The notes under the pieces were generated by a model. The model was given only the letters and a program-made list of their open reading frames with translations. It was not told the origin of the DNA and did no database searches. This document shows positions 53,301 to 64,000 of a stretch of 64,000 nucleotides of DNA, one piece after another. The stretch is from positions 461,067-525,066 of the forward strand of contig CAADRB010000055.1 of assembly GCA_900708905.1 (NCBI GenBank), in the 5' to 3' direction. The position numbers and the translations under genes are program-made. This stretch comes from Hymenolepis diminuta (taxonomy: Eukaryota > Platyhelminthes > Cestoda > Cyclophyllidea > Hymenolepididae). Each line of letters opens with the position of its first letter. Within the stretch, counting starts at the first letter, position 1.

Positions 53301-56300
53301 GTTCTTGCATTATTTTAATAACTGCTGGAGTTTTGACTGTTTCAACTTACACAAATATATTCTTCCTTTGTTAAAATGATAGAGCAAAGGATTAAACCCA
53401 ACTAGATCGATATTATTATCTGTATATATAAAATTAACGGAAATTGAGAAAAAAGAAATGTTTTGAGACTGAAGTACTGACCTTTAATTGCCACACGAGT
53501 AATTCTTATTTTAGCCGAATCTTCGAAAAATTGCTAGCGTCAAAACTCTGTCGATGTTAATTCTAGTTAATGCAGGAAATATTGAAAGGCAGCAATCTGC
53601 AAGTAGATTATAGACCTATCAGAGCATAGGCGATAACTCTGCTCTCTCCGCTCAGGATGATTATTGAAAAAAACACATTTCTCCAATGCGTTTAAAATTC
53701 ACTTTTAACCGGTCTAAGCAAATGTTTATTTTATAAAATCATCAGAGACGTCTGAAATATGCATTAGAGATGAATAACAGCCTAACCAGGTGTTACTTTA
53801 TACATTTATTTACGACAGTGAAATTGTTAAATCCCGCTTGATTTTTTCTGACAACCGACGCACATGTGTTCCATTTAGGCAAACCTTGAAGTGATGAGGG
53901 TACAATTTTGTTCCTAAATCAACGGAGGGAGGGGAAAGAGACGGTGATAAAGACGGTCACAAACATCACCCGGGGTGATTCATGATTTATTAATGTAAAT
54001 TTGTCAACCCCTTATGTACGTACCAGCCTGTTCACATGTTGTGAAGGCTCCTTTCGCCGTCTCAGCCAAGTTACAATATTGAATATTCCTATTTAACCAT
54101 GCTCTCCGTGACTCATGCATCACACTTGAAAAGGGAGGGAAATTATACCGGCTAAAATCAGCTGATTTAACTCGGCTCAAAAGAAGAAATACTTATCTTG
54201 CCTGAAATCTTACCAATGAAATCACTCGAAACTCATTCGCCCATAGGATTCTTCTTTATCATCCAGCAGTGTACTAAAAGCTTTCGAAAATCCACTTTCT
54301 CTGTCCTTTTGGAGAAAAGGGATGGAGCCTTTATTAAAAGTGACAATGAGGGAGGGGGAGGGAAGATGAGATGCGACTCTACTCATATGCCGATAGTAAA
54401 TTAATTACCGCTGTTGTGAGCGGAAATCTCCCTTTTTCACTAACACAGAGGAGAAAAATAATAATATAATATTTTTCTCTGATTGAGATATAATTATTAG
54501 CAAAGTTATCATAAGAAAACGCTATCTAATCAAAGCTTTTTAAAATTCTCCACTGGATATCAAGCAAATTGAAATTAAATTATAATAAAACCGATAAAAT
54601 GTTCGCCTTTACTGGGTGCAATGTTTTAAAATTTGGTTTTAGATCAAAGAATATTGATTTATGAGAGATTACACGTTTGATTCTACCAAGTTTCTACAGC
54701 TTATTAAGTATATCGGTTAAATTTAACAATTGCGGAGCTCCGCTTAATTTAAAGTGACTTTACTAGTCCCATCAATCTTCTCATGCAAAAAGATACGAAT
54801 GAGTCTAAGTGGCATGACCAATTAACTCAACTGGTCTGCAAGCTGTGAATATCGAGGACGTGACCTCAACCACGAACAAAGGGATCAAATAATGAAATTT
54901 AAGCTTCGGAACACTAGGATAATACGGAGCACTAACATAAGAACTTAGATTGTTCATTGCCCCTAGAAGCCAAATAAAGTGAAGCTATTGACATCACGTT
55001 GACTCCTCTTTCATCACTAACTGAACTATTTTGTAATTCCGCGGGTTTATATACTTCTCTATGATTATATCTTGCATTTTCATGGAAGAATAATAGTGAT
55101 GTATTTATTGAAGCGGACATGCATTCAATATGTTGTAATAATGACCTAGACAAGTCCTAATTTTCGCAGGTCAGCAACTGAGATATGTTTGTGAGTGTTT
55201 GGTTTCATTACTGAAAAAATTAAATAAATTTAATTTTTAATGTTATTTTTTGACTCCTACCACTTTCAACTTTTGCACTATAAACTCACTCTGATATCCA
55301 AACAGCTTTGCTTCGGGTCTTGAGAGATAAGCTTCGGGACCACTATAGGCTTCCAAGAATCTAACATACCGACCGATTTAAATTTTTTTATTTTTTTAAA
55401 TATTTCCTTAGGTAAGTATCTGATACTAAAGGTAATTCATTCGGAAGCCGATAAAGATCGATATTCTACCCATTTTTCGAAGATTTTCACAGCTAATTTG
55501 ATGAGTCATGAAAAGACAGTTTCCCCCAGAGACGATAATTAAGGATGTCGGCGAGGTTTCAATTACTAGGGGCAGACAAGCACATACCCATATAGCAGAT
55601 GCACCTGCGTTTTCACATCCTAGTAAACCTCCAGGCACTTAAGAAGTATCTGCTACTGGTCTAAGAGTGACTCAAAGGGCTCCTAAGGGGATGGACATAC
55701 AAAAGACAAATTTTCTCCTTATATTTTCAGTCGTTAAACCGGCATGTTAAAGGTAAAATGAAGATTTTTATCCATTCTTTTTAGCATAAGGAACAATCAA
55801 TCAGGTTTGGTTTTACAAAATTTAGCAGATGCAGTGTTGACGAATCAGGTGGAGCATATCAGTGATGTTTATTAACCACTCAAATTAAATAATTGGAAAT
55901 TTTTAGTTGTCACAACTCTCCTATGTTAAAGCTGTAAGCTGCTTAGTATTATAGAACACAATTCTGCCCCCTCAACTTTTCATAAAGAATGAACTGAAGT
56001 GACATGACCAATCATTATAACCAATGTACCAATCAATAAGCCCCAGATATCGTGTAATTTGCCCCAATCCAAGGCATGGATAATTAACTGTACAGTTTGG
56101 AACTTGACTCACCCAGTAAGTAAATATTGAAAAACTTTGACTTTGCTATCAACGTTTTTCTTAAATTTATAAATTTTTCTTGTATTACAGTAAGTAATAA
56201 AAATAATAGTGCTTGATTAGTGGTTTGTTTCATATTATCCATTGCATATATAAGCGACACTAAAGAAAGCCGCCATATGTGTTCATTAGCCAATGAGATT

Positions 56301-56658
56301 TCTGTTTACATAGCAATGGTCCACCGGTCAGTGGATTGCGATTTATTATGCTCTTAATTTTGTTCAAGTTCCGGTTGACATTTGAAATGAAAGGCATCAA
56401 AAATAATGTGAACGAAACAAAGGACAACTCGTAAGACGACAGGCAAAGTAAGCTCGAAATGAAACACTTGTAAAACATTACCTGATTTGTAACAAAATAA
56501 AGACACCAGTAGAGGATATAATGTATGAAATCAAAAATACAAAGCGGCACGAAAAGGCTATCTCTTCTTTGTTTTTTCCTCTTTGCTCAGTCAGTAAAAT
56601 TGCATTAAAATCAGGGTATTCGGTTTCTTTTAACTAGGCGTGGTGTGTATTAATACCA
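50341..56658. other. Gene-free AT-rich stretch
   Basis: I see no supportable exon. A repeat relic similar to 22438-22560 lies at about 54880-54975. The rest is AT-rich with short random open frames. Confidence 0.45.
54807..54975 (+). repeat. Dispersed repeat relic, partner of 22438-22560
   Basis: It begins with a weak tRNA-like segment (TAAGTGGCATGACCAATTAA) followed by GACGTGACCTC. From 54880 it matches the copy at 22438 in ordered pieces. A tRNA-headed short interspersed repeat is the likeliest origin. Confidence 0.35.
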
Positions 56659-56910
56659 CTGCAATATCCATTTGCATAAATCAAGAAGAAAAAGTAAAAA
56701 TATAATAGTCAAAAGCGAAATCTATTAATCAGTCAAACCGCTTGTCATCAGTAATAGTTGACTGCTAAGCAACGACTCCTAAATTACTTATGATGCGTGC
56801 TATCTTAGCAATTTAAAGAGATAGTTCAAAAAGTGATTGCCAATAAAATGCATGGCAAATCTTGAGGTGAAATATTCGACTGATTTTAGATGGATGTATA
56901 AATAAAGTTA
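56659..56910 (+). repeat. Degenerate direct repeat, first copy
   Basis: It starts CTGCAATATCCATTTGCATA and continues with AAGAAGAAAAA, TGTCATCAGTAATAGTTGA and CTAAGCAACGACT. It shares these in order with the copy beginning at 57322, 663 bases downstream. The copies are diverged, so the duplication is old or two insertions of one element lie side by side. Confidence 0.55.
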
Positions 56911-57321
56911 TTATTATCGCTCACAGTGAAACAAAAACAATCTTTAATTTTTAATTGGGGGAAAAAATGAAATGACTTAACAGAATGTCTAACAAATGAT
57001 GAAGGAAAGAAAATTAAAAAATGTTGAGAGCAGCGTCAATGTATAAGAAAAGGCCTTACTTCATTGGATTTTTTAATTCGAATTGTGCATTATTTGCTAA
57101 ATGGGCAGTTCACGTTCCAGGATTCAAATTTCATAAATCATTCCATGGATTGCGGCAAATGCTTATCTAAGATGTCCAGTGCTTATTGACCGATTCTTTA
57201 ATGATGATGATCAGTTCATCTTTTTCCCTCAACAAATGGGAAGTCAAAACAATCTTACTGCAGCTTAGGGTCTTAACATTAGCCTGGATGACGTAGCAAA
57301 TTTTACTTAACCTGCTGTAAT

Positions 57322-57595
57322 CTGCAGTATCCGTTTGCATAAACGAGAAGAAAAATTATCTATATAAAAGATCAGAAGTTAAATTCGTTAGGTAATTAAG
57401 CCAACTGTCATTAGTAATATTTGATCGCTAAGCAATAACTGGTTAATTAGCTTTGATGTGTGATATCGGGGCGTTACAAAGGCAGCTAAAGAGTCATTTA
57501 AAAAATGTACCGTTCAAGCGGATCTGTTAAATCTTAAATGTTAATATTCAGCTCATTTAAATAAGCTTATACAAAATGATAAAGGAGACAAGTAA
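57322..57595 (+). repeat. Degenerate direct repeat, second copy
   Basis: It starts CTGCAGTATCCGTTTGCATA and carries GAGAAGAAAAA, TGTCATTAGTAATATTTGA and CTAAGCAATAACT in the same order and spacing as the copy at 56659. The right-hand third is less similar. Confidence 0.55.
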
Positions 57596-58618
57596 TAAGT
57601 AAGTAAAGAAAACAATTAGCTATCCTAACACTAATTGGGCCTTTTCAAAACATTTTTGGAGGTTCTTCAACGAGATATTTGACTTGAATTTTTGGAAAAT
57701 GGCTAAAAAGTGCTTGTTAATGGTTCCAAAAACGCCATAGACAACTTGAAATGTCATGAAATCAGACTAGAATACTTTTTCCTCTTGAGTCATTTACCGT
57801 TAAATTCAATTTTCCTCAAAAATATGAGTGTTTTATTTTTCACTCTTGATGACTCAATGCAAATTGAATATTTGATGAGATTTTGAAAGAGAGATAGGAG
57901 GTGATTTAAGGCTCAATTCACATCCTCACAATATTTTGCAAAGTATCTTCAGTTCATGACAAAAATTATTCATTTTTCTATAAACGTAGAAGAAGGCGCA
58001 TTTAAGGAAGGTATTTCAAGCTTGAGCAAAATAAATTAAACTAAAATCGGAACTATCGGTAGTATTCAAATAGTAGGAGCTGGAATTCACTTATGAATTT
58101 AGATCAAGGTTGAAACAATGCTATTTGCTCTTAAATCAGGACTTTATAGGGCCAGAAAAAATTCATTCTGAAATTTTATTTGATTCTTAAAATTAGATCC
58201 TTTCAAGTGTTCAGTCCTTGGACTTTTATAATAAATAAAAAGGGATCCAAAGTACAATACAATTTGACGGAAATGTAACAGCTGTGACTTTCAGCCTGGA
58301 TGCAAAATGTGCTTTGGTACTTTAAATAATCAAACTCGCGTTTCCGCATACTTAGTCGGGAGTTGTCGATTTCAACGGACATTTAACTTATTAAATTTAT
58401 TTTAAATTGTGCTTAATTTAAAAAAATCACAAATATATTTGATTTCGATGAATAATGACATCCTGATATGTGTTAAAAGTGAAAGTGAAAAGATTTTATA
58501 ATACATCATTTATTTATAGAAGAGAAAATGTTGAACTTTTACTTTAATTAACTTAATATTTTAATCTAATTGCTGCAGTAAATAATGTTTACTTGTTTTA
58601 TTTACCGATCTTTTACAG

Positions 58619-58965
58619 GAAAGTGTTTGAACAAAGAGAAGGTATCCTGGAAGAACTCCGATGAGAAACTCGTATTTTACATTTCTCTTTTGGCCGATAT
58701 TAACTTGTGCGGTAGGTCATCCACATCGGTGGATTAGCACAGATGCATATCTAGATCGAGAACTCTGTTGACTTCAGATCGATTGCCGTACTATTGCTTT
58801 ACAGAGGTATATAATGACTTTAAAATTTTTTGCTCTAGAGGAATGACAATTTTCCACATTTACAGCTTACTTTTAATAGTAGCAACGTTTTTATTTTGCC
58901 TGTTAAATTCTGAAAATGATCTAGATAGGATTGTTTTTTTAAAAGAATATTGCGACTTATATTAA
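58619..58965 (+). CDS. Tentative last two exons of a small membrane protein, unrecognised
   Basis: Exon 58619-58711 follows a strong acceptor (CGATCTTTTACAG), is open in only one frame, and ends at a GT donor in phase 1. A second exon, 58805-58965, follows an acceptor TTTACAG, enters in exactly that phase and ends in TAA. The joined peptide begins KCLNKEKVSWKNSDEKLVFY. Its second half has a hydrophobic stretch of about 20 residues (near IYSLLLIVATFLFCLL) that could span a membrane, then a short charged tail. I recognise no family and no upstream exon. Matching phase can occur by chance in AT-rich DNA, so this is a weak call. Confidence 0.25.
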
Positions 58966-61102
58966 TAAAATTTCAGTATACGTTTTAGGATAGGATATAG
59001 TTTAATGGAAGTTTTTGTTACTTTAAACTAACTTCAAAAGAACGAATCAATACAGGGGGGTATTGTCTATTTTTGAAAAGGAGAACGGTATCTGTTGCTC
59101 TATCTGTCTGTTTTTCAACTTTAACGTGTCTGAGACACACTTGCCGAAAGCAAAATGCTTAATTTATACAGTTTACCAGAGCGGTGTGCTTATAAATACT
59201 GAATCAAGTGCGCCACTTTTTTGACGTGCAAAAGCAACACAAATTACGAATTGTGGTATTATCTTTTTCAAAAATCGGGCTATTCCCAGTTGAATTATAA
59301 CAATCTTATTAGAAAGGATAATTAATATCGGTAAACAAATTTAAAACGGCATTTAATTAGCTTTCTACTAATAAGTAGGAATAGTAATAGCATCCTTAGT
59401 AATATTATTGCCCATTACAAAGCTAAAACTTACGAGGTTTATTACTGAGAATTGTCTTGATACCGAATGCTGGGCAATTCTAATTCCAGAGGAAGGGGAA
59501 AACGATTGAGCAGAAGTTCGTACTAAATTGAAGGCATCAAAATATCTCCAATTCATTTATGCTATCGATTTACCACTTTGTCCGTACCTTAGTAATTCGT
59601 TATGTTGTTTCAAAGTTCAGATTTGGCCGCTATGTGCAGAACATGTTGAAAATTTGATTGGATTAAGTTGTTGGTTATTACCTATTGATTCATAGGTTTC
59701 TTCTTTTAGCTAAAGGGGTTAATGAGACTAGTACCTTAAGTACACTATCTGATTGTAGATTGCTTCAAAAACAATACTTCCACTGACGTCAGCCGTAGCA
59801 AGTAACCTCTGTGTGAACTGCATATGACTATTTGAAAATTAATATAATCATCTGTGACTTTGCTGCCAAATCAATGACAGAGAATCAAATAATTTGGAAT
59901 CAATTTTAACTAACCTGGCTGGCATATCGGGAATTGATTCTAGAGATTCGTACCAGGAAGAAAAGAAGCTTCTTGACGGTTGCTACCATATTCATTATAA
60001 AAGATTTCAACGAGTTAATTTTTACTCGGTTAATCGATAAATGGGGTAGTGCCGAGACCACACTTTCAAATATGTGCGACATAAATGATAATCGATAATC
60101 TAATAAGTGAAGAATGAAGTCTGTGCACTTTGCTTCTGCGCATATTAAATACCCATTTTGGATATTTATTAATAACCATATTACAGAGATTCATTTTTTA
60201 AAATTTAGACTATATATATTCAGAGATAAAATGGGTTTTTAAAATTTTGTCCCCATTACAATTTCCTCCAGAACAACTAGAAGACATTAAGGTATTAATC
60301 GTCATTTTATCCGAAATTAGAAAAATAGGGTTGGATATTTTTCATCCCCTAGATGAAGGCGGAGGGTAAAGACAACCTGACTCACACGTCAGGTCCCATT
60401 GAATTTACATGCTTTAGCTTGCCTTTTGATTTGTCTCCCTCTTAACAAGTTTCCGTAGTGAGGAATGAAAAAATGAAGGTGGAAAAGAAGTGAAGAGAAG
60501 TATGCTTTCTATGAGTCATAGATATATTTGTCCTCTTCCTATCTTCCTGTGAGTATCTTAAAAACATGTTTTTGTATGTAAGTTGGTCTTTTATAATTAA
60601 TTTTCCTGATGAAAAATTAAAAATGATAAAATAAACAGTGAATAAGTAAGGGGAATATTTAAATAAATGAAGACAGTAAAATTACTTTCTTGTTGTATAA
60701 TTAACGGTATGTTCCTATAAATGTGTGCTTGCTCTAATTGATTTCATATTTAATTAAAAAATTACTTGAGATCAATGTTAAAATAAAAAATCAAAGCTGA
60801 AACTTAACAAAGTACGGGCCAATTCTAATTTGAAGGACTAATGCCTAATTATTCCTTAAAAATTAACTTCTGATTTCGAATTTTGGAAGCTGAACTGCCC
60901 ATTCAGTAAACATTGCACAATACAAGTGCAAAAATCAGATGAGTAAGGCTCTTTGATACTTTGACGTTGCTCTCAGCACCTTATTGACCACAAACGCCTC
61001 ATCATTTACTGGACATTCTGTTATTCAATGCCAGTTGCTACTTGGTATTAAAAATGGTGAAATGATTTCTTTTACTGCGGATAGAAATAAAAAGGTTGAA
61101 CC
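58966..61102. other. Gene-free AT-rich stretch
   Basis: Nothing supportable is seen here: only AT-rich sequence with short random open frames and no named repeat. Confidence 0.5.
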
Positions 61103-61530
61103 ATAAATTTGGCTACCTATAAATTTCTTATTGTAAAAATTTAGCTATCATATTTAATTCACCTTTCATTTGAGTGTGAAATGCAATCCCTTTGATACAC
61201 TAGATTCCAGTAAAATAAATGCTCTTTAAGCAGGAAATGACTGGCACTAGCCTCCCGTGGTTAATTCAAAGTTCCACCACCTCCACCATCACCACCACCA
61301 CTAGGTGTTAAATAAAGGCAAATGACACTTTGTTAATGGTCTTTTTTGAGCCGAGCAAATATGAAGAGTCAATTTTGAGCACTATCTGTGCTTATAATGT
61401 CATTTTCCTGGCTTTATTTACTGCTTTCGTGGAATTGTCACCTCAATCAATTTATAACGCGGTTACCCACTCGTCATACTTTGTTAGTGTGGTATTCTTC
61501 CATCGGCCTGTTTACTTTGTATCAATTTTC
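61103..61530 (+). repeat. Left arm of a 428-base inverted repeat
   Basis: The reverse complement of 62468-62895 matches this arm over 428 bases, with only three differences seen by eye (61113, 61116 and 61518). The differences sit near the two ends and the middle is identical. The arm contains a CCA-type triplet run at 61274-61302 and a hydrophobic open frame that runs on into the spacer. No target-site duplication is apparent. Confidence 0.95.
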
Positions 61531-62467
61531 TCACTTTATTTTCAAGCTATGCTACTGAGTATTCACTATTTTTATTGGATCATCACCTTCCTGCTATCTC
61601 CTAGTATAAAATTCCAGGCCATTTAGGAGATGTGTTCACAGCATTTGGCTAAGAGATACAAAAGGAGTCCTGAAGCCGCTCTTACGAGAAACTCACATTC
61701 TACCACCCTTCACCCTCCTAGAGTTCTATCAGTATTAATGAGTCAGTCGCAGATTAGGAGAAAAGCATTTAGGTAGATTTGCTTAGCCTTGGCATGTTGC
61801 GTCCTATCAGAAACTTCAAAATAATGAACATGAATTATCTGATTTCCATTTTAAAATTAACGGTGTAGCTCCTTTAACGATAAGATGTGTGGTATTGATT
61901 GCACAGCCTGGTTCAACTGATCATTTCCAAAATTTATTCTCAAACTATAGTACATGCTTTCATGCAAATTCGGGAAACTGAACTCATTCGAACCCCTTTA
62001 TTTCCTTTCACATTAAACTTAAGAGACGATTTGTTGTAGAGGAGACTAATTAAGTGTATAAGCTGCTGCTGGTGGAAGATATTCACAACATCATTGATTG
62101 TTCTCCAGTCAAGCAGTGCTGTCTTCAAACTGTCCTCGCTAAATTGATGCTTAAATCCTTATATTAGACGGCAGACAAACTGTGAGGACATTAAGTATCT
62201 TTCCTTATGTCCAAATAAGAATATTAAAATTAAAGAGGAGTTGAAGGATGAGAGGGAGAAGTGGTAAGATATAAAAATCAGTCGAATGCACACAGGTGAT
62301 GTATGTGAAGGACCCTCAAGGACGATGAATTACTGTCTCAGTCGGTTAGTTAAGCCGCCATCAACACATAATATTCAGGATATTTTAGTGCTTAGTTATC
62401 AGTCGATTTTATGAAATCAAATAATTTTATATGGCTTAGATACTTTGTAAATTAAATTTAAATTTGG
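61531..62467. other. 937-base spacer of the inverted repeat
   Basis: The sequence between the arms appears single copy within the window. I see no transposase-like frame; the longest open frames are about 60 codons. The spacer could be a unique region flanked by an inverted duplication or the body of a non-autonomous foldback element. Confidence 0.6.
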
Positions 62468-62895
62468 GAAAATTGATACGAAGTAAACAGGCCGATGGAA
62501 GAATACCACACTAACAAAGTATGACGAGTGGGTAACCGCGTTATAAATTGATTGAGGTGACAATTCCACGAAAGCAGTAAATAAAGCCAGGAAAATGACA
62601 TTATAAGCACAGATAGTGCTCAAAATTGACTCTTCATATTTGCTCGGCTCAAAAAAGACCATTAACAAAGTGTCATTTGCCTTTATTTAACACCTAGTGG
62701 TGGTGGTGATGGTGGAGGTGGTGGAACTTTGAATTAACCACGGGAGGCTAGTGCCAGTCATTTCCTGCTTAAAGAGCATTTATTTTACTGGAATCTAGTG
62801 TATCAAAGGGATTGCATTTCACACTCAAATGAAAGGTGAATTAAATATGATAGCTAAATTTTTACAATAAGAAATTTATAGATAACCAAATTTAT
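62468..62895 (-). repeat. Right arm of a 428-base inverted repeat
   Basis: Near-exact inverted copy of 61103-61530. A transcript through both arms would fold into a stem of over 400 base pairs. The TGG-type triplet run at 62696-62724 mirrors the CCA run of the left arm. Confidence 0.95.
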
Positions 62896-64000
62896 TCTGT
62901 CAATTTTCTCATCAAGGATGTTGAAGTGAGAACAATTACCAAATCATTCCACTGAGTTTGTCTGACATGTTACCATTTCTTCTCCTGCTCATTGGTCAGT
63001 GTGATATAATGACAGCTGGACAATCGCCTAGAATTGGTCTCCATGACACTACTCTAAACGCATGTAACAGGGGGTGAGGTAGTAACTATTGCTTGAAGTA
63101 TGTCACTAATGGATTATTTTAGTTAAACGTAAAGTTTTAGGAGGGCGTGAGTCACCCGTACAATTTGAGGAGTTCTCAAATAACTGCGCTTTTATTACGG
63201 AAATAAATTTTAATCTTAAAAGTTGCCAAATATATTCAATTTTTTGATAAATTTGAAAATATTAACAAGACGTTAATATTCACAAATTGCCAATAAAATT
63301 ATCTATTGACTTTCTGCGCTTTGGTTAGATATTGAAAAAATTAACTTCTGATCACATTAATAAAATTTATTTCAATCAAATTATTAAGATGGCATAATTT
63401 TCATTGGAACGAAGTTTATTTACTAATTTTATGAGTCAGTATAATTTGTAGTGTTTCGGCAGCATTAAAAATCCTCCCAGTTATCAAAAAAGCGTCCAGG
63501 GTTTTAGCTAAGAAGATTAAGCAAATGCAAGAAATTCTTTGGAGGGAGAAACTTAATTCCCAAGTTACAATTAGATATTTCCATTCTCACCCATCAGATA
63601 GCCATTCACAAATCGTGGTCGATTTTTGAAGAAAACAATCTGAAAATCTGATAACTAGAGTTAAAAGGCAAGAATACGTTTGATCTGGCAATATTTGGTT
63701 TACTGCCGCTAAACTTTGCAAGCAAAACTCTCCAGGTAAGGGTAGTAAATCTTCGCATCCGCTTGGCTGATGCCCATGTTATTATTAAAATAAAAAAATT
63801 AAACTTTTAATTTCATTCTTAAAAATATTATGTGTTTCAACATTTATTAAATATTATAAGTCTCTTATCGCAAGTCTTATTGTATAATTTTAAAAAACTA
63901 AAGAGGCAGAACTAGAAAGATGCTGGGATTATTTCTAAATCAAATGAATTATTAATAAAAAATAATACTCAGTATGTAACGGCAAGTGTTATTAAATAAT
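62896..64000. other. Gene-free AT-rich stretch to window end
   Basis: No exon, RNA gene or repeat that I can support. Confidence 0.5.

Noticed and set aside
61330..61626. Hydrophobic open frame over the left arm of the inverted repeat as a membrane protein gene
   Set aside because: The same peptide arises from the right arm because of the repeat, but diverges beyond the arm end. It begins at a TTG and lacks splice or family support.
1..64000. CRISPR arrays, bacterial operons, prophage or rRNA genes
   Set aside because: No regularly spaced repeats, no ribosome-binding or operon structure, and no conserved rRNA sequence. The window is eukaryotic.

Overview
The window is AT-rich eukaryotic nuclear DNA of low gene density, with intron-split genes and no bacterial-type organisation. 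Two genes are clear. One is a CFP1/CXXC1-type PHD and CXXC chromatin protein on the minus strand. The other is a CUL4-type cullin on the plus strand. Both contain clusters of very small introns (31-42 bases) next to introns of hundreds to thousands of bases. That pattern, the AT-richness and the protein divergence suggest a flatworm, most likely a tapeworm. This is inference only; no marker sequence fixes the species.

Layout. Positions 1-3320 show no supportable gene. From 3321 to 10308 seven small plus-strand exons join in a consistent reading phase into the last 117 codons of an unrecognised protein. They include an 8-base microexon and a GC-AG intron. From 10309 to 26655 I see only AT-rich non-coding DNA and old dispersed repeats. 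The CFP1-like gene runs leftward from about 29733 to 26656. It is divergent (head to head) with the cullin gene, which starts at 32171 and ends at 37484. The roughly 2.4 kb between them holds a purine-rich tract. From 37485 to the end there is mostly non-coding AT-rich DNA. It contains a weak promoter-like patch near 50120, a degenerate direct repeat (56659-57595), a tentative two-exon piece of a small membrane protein (58619-58965) and a striking inverted repeat. The repeat arms are 428 bases (61103-61530 and 62468-62895), nearly identical, around a 937-base centre.

Function. CFP1 proteins guide the SET1 histone H3K4 methyltransferase to CpG-rich promoters. CUL4 is the scaffold of the DDB1-linked ubiquitin ligases that act on chromatin and DNA-damage proteins. 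Both are nuclear chromatin-pathway genes, but nothing here shows that they are co-regulated.

Most unusual points: two tandem CXXC fingers in one CFP1-like protein, neither with an intact KFGG loop, and a C-terminus lacking the usual CFP1 coiled coil and SET1-binding region; a SUMO-interaction-like motif in the N-terminus of the cullin; the near-perfect inverted repeat; and the 8-base microexon. Exon limits were read by eye from splice sites and reading phase and need transcript support.
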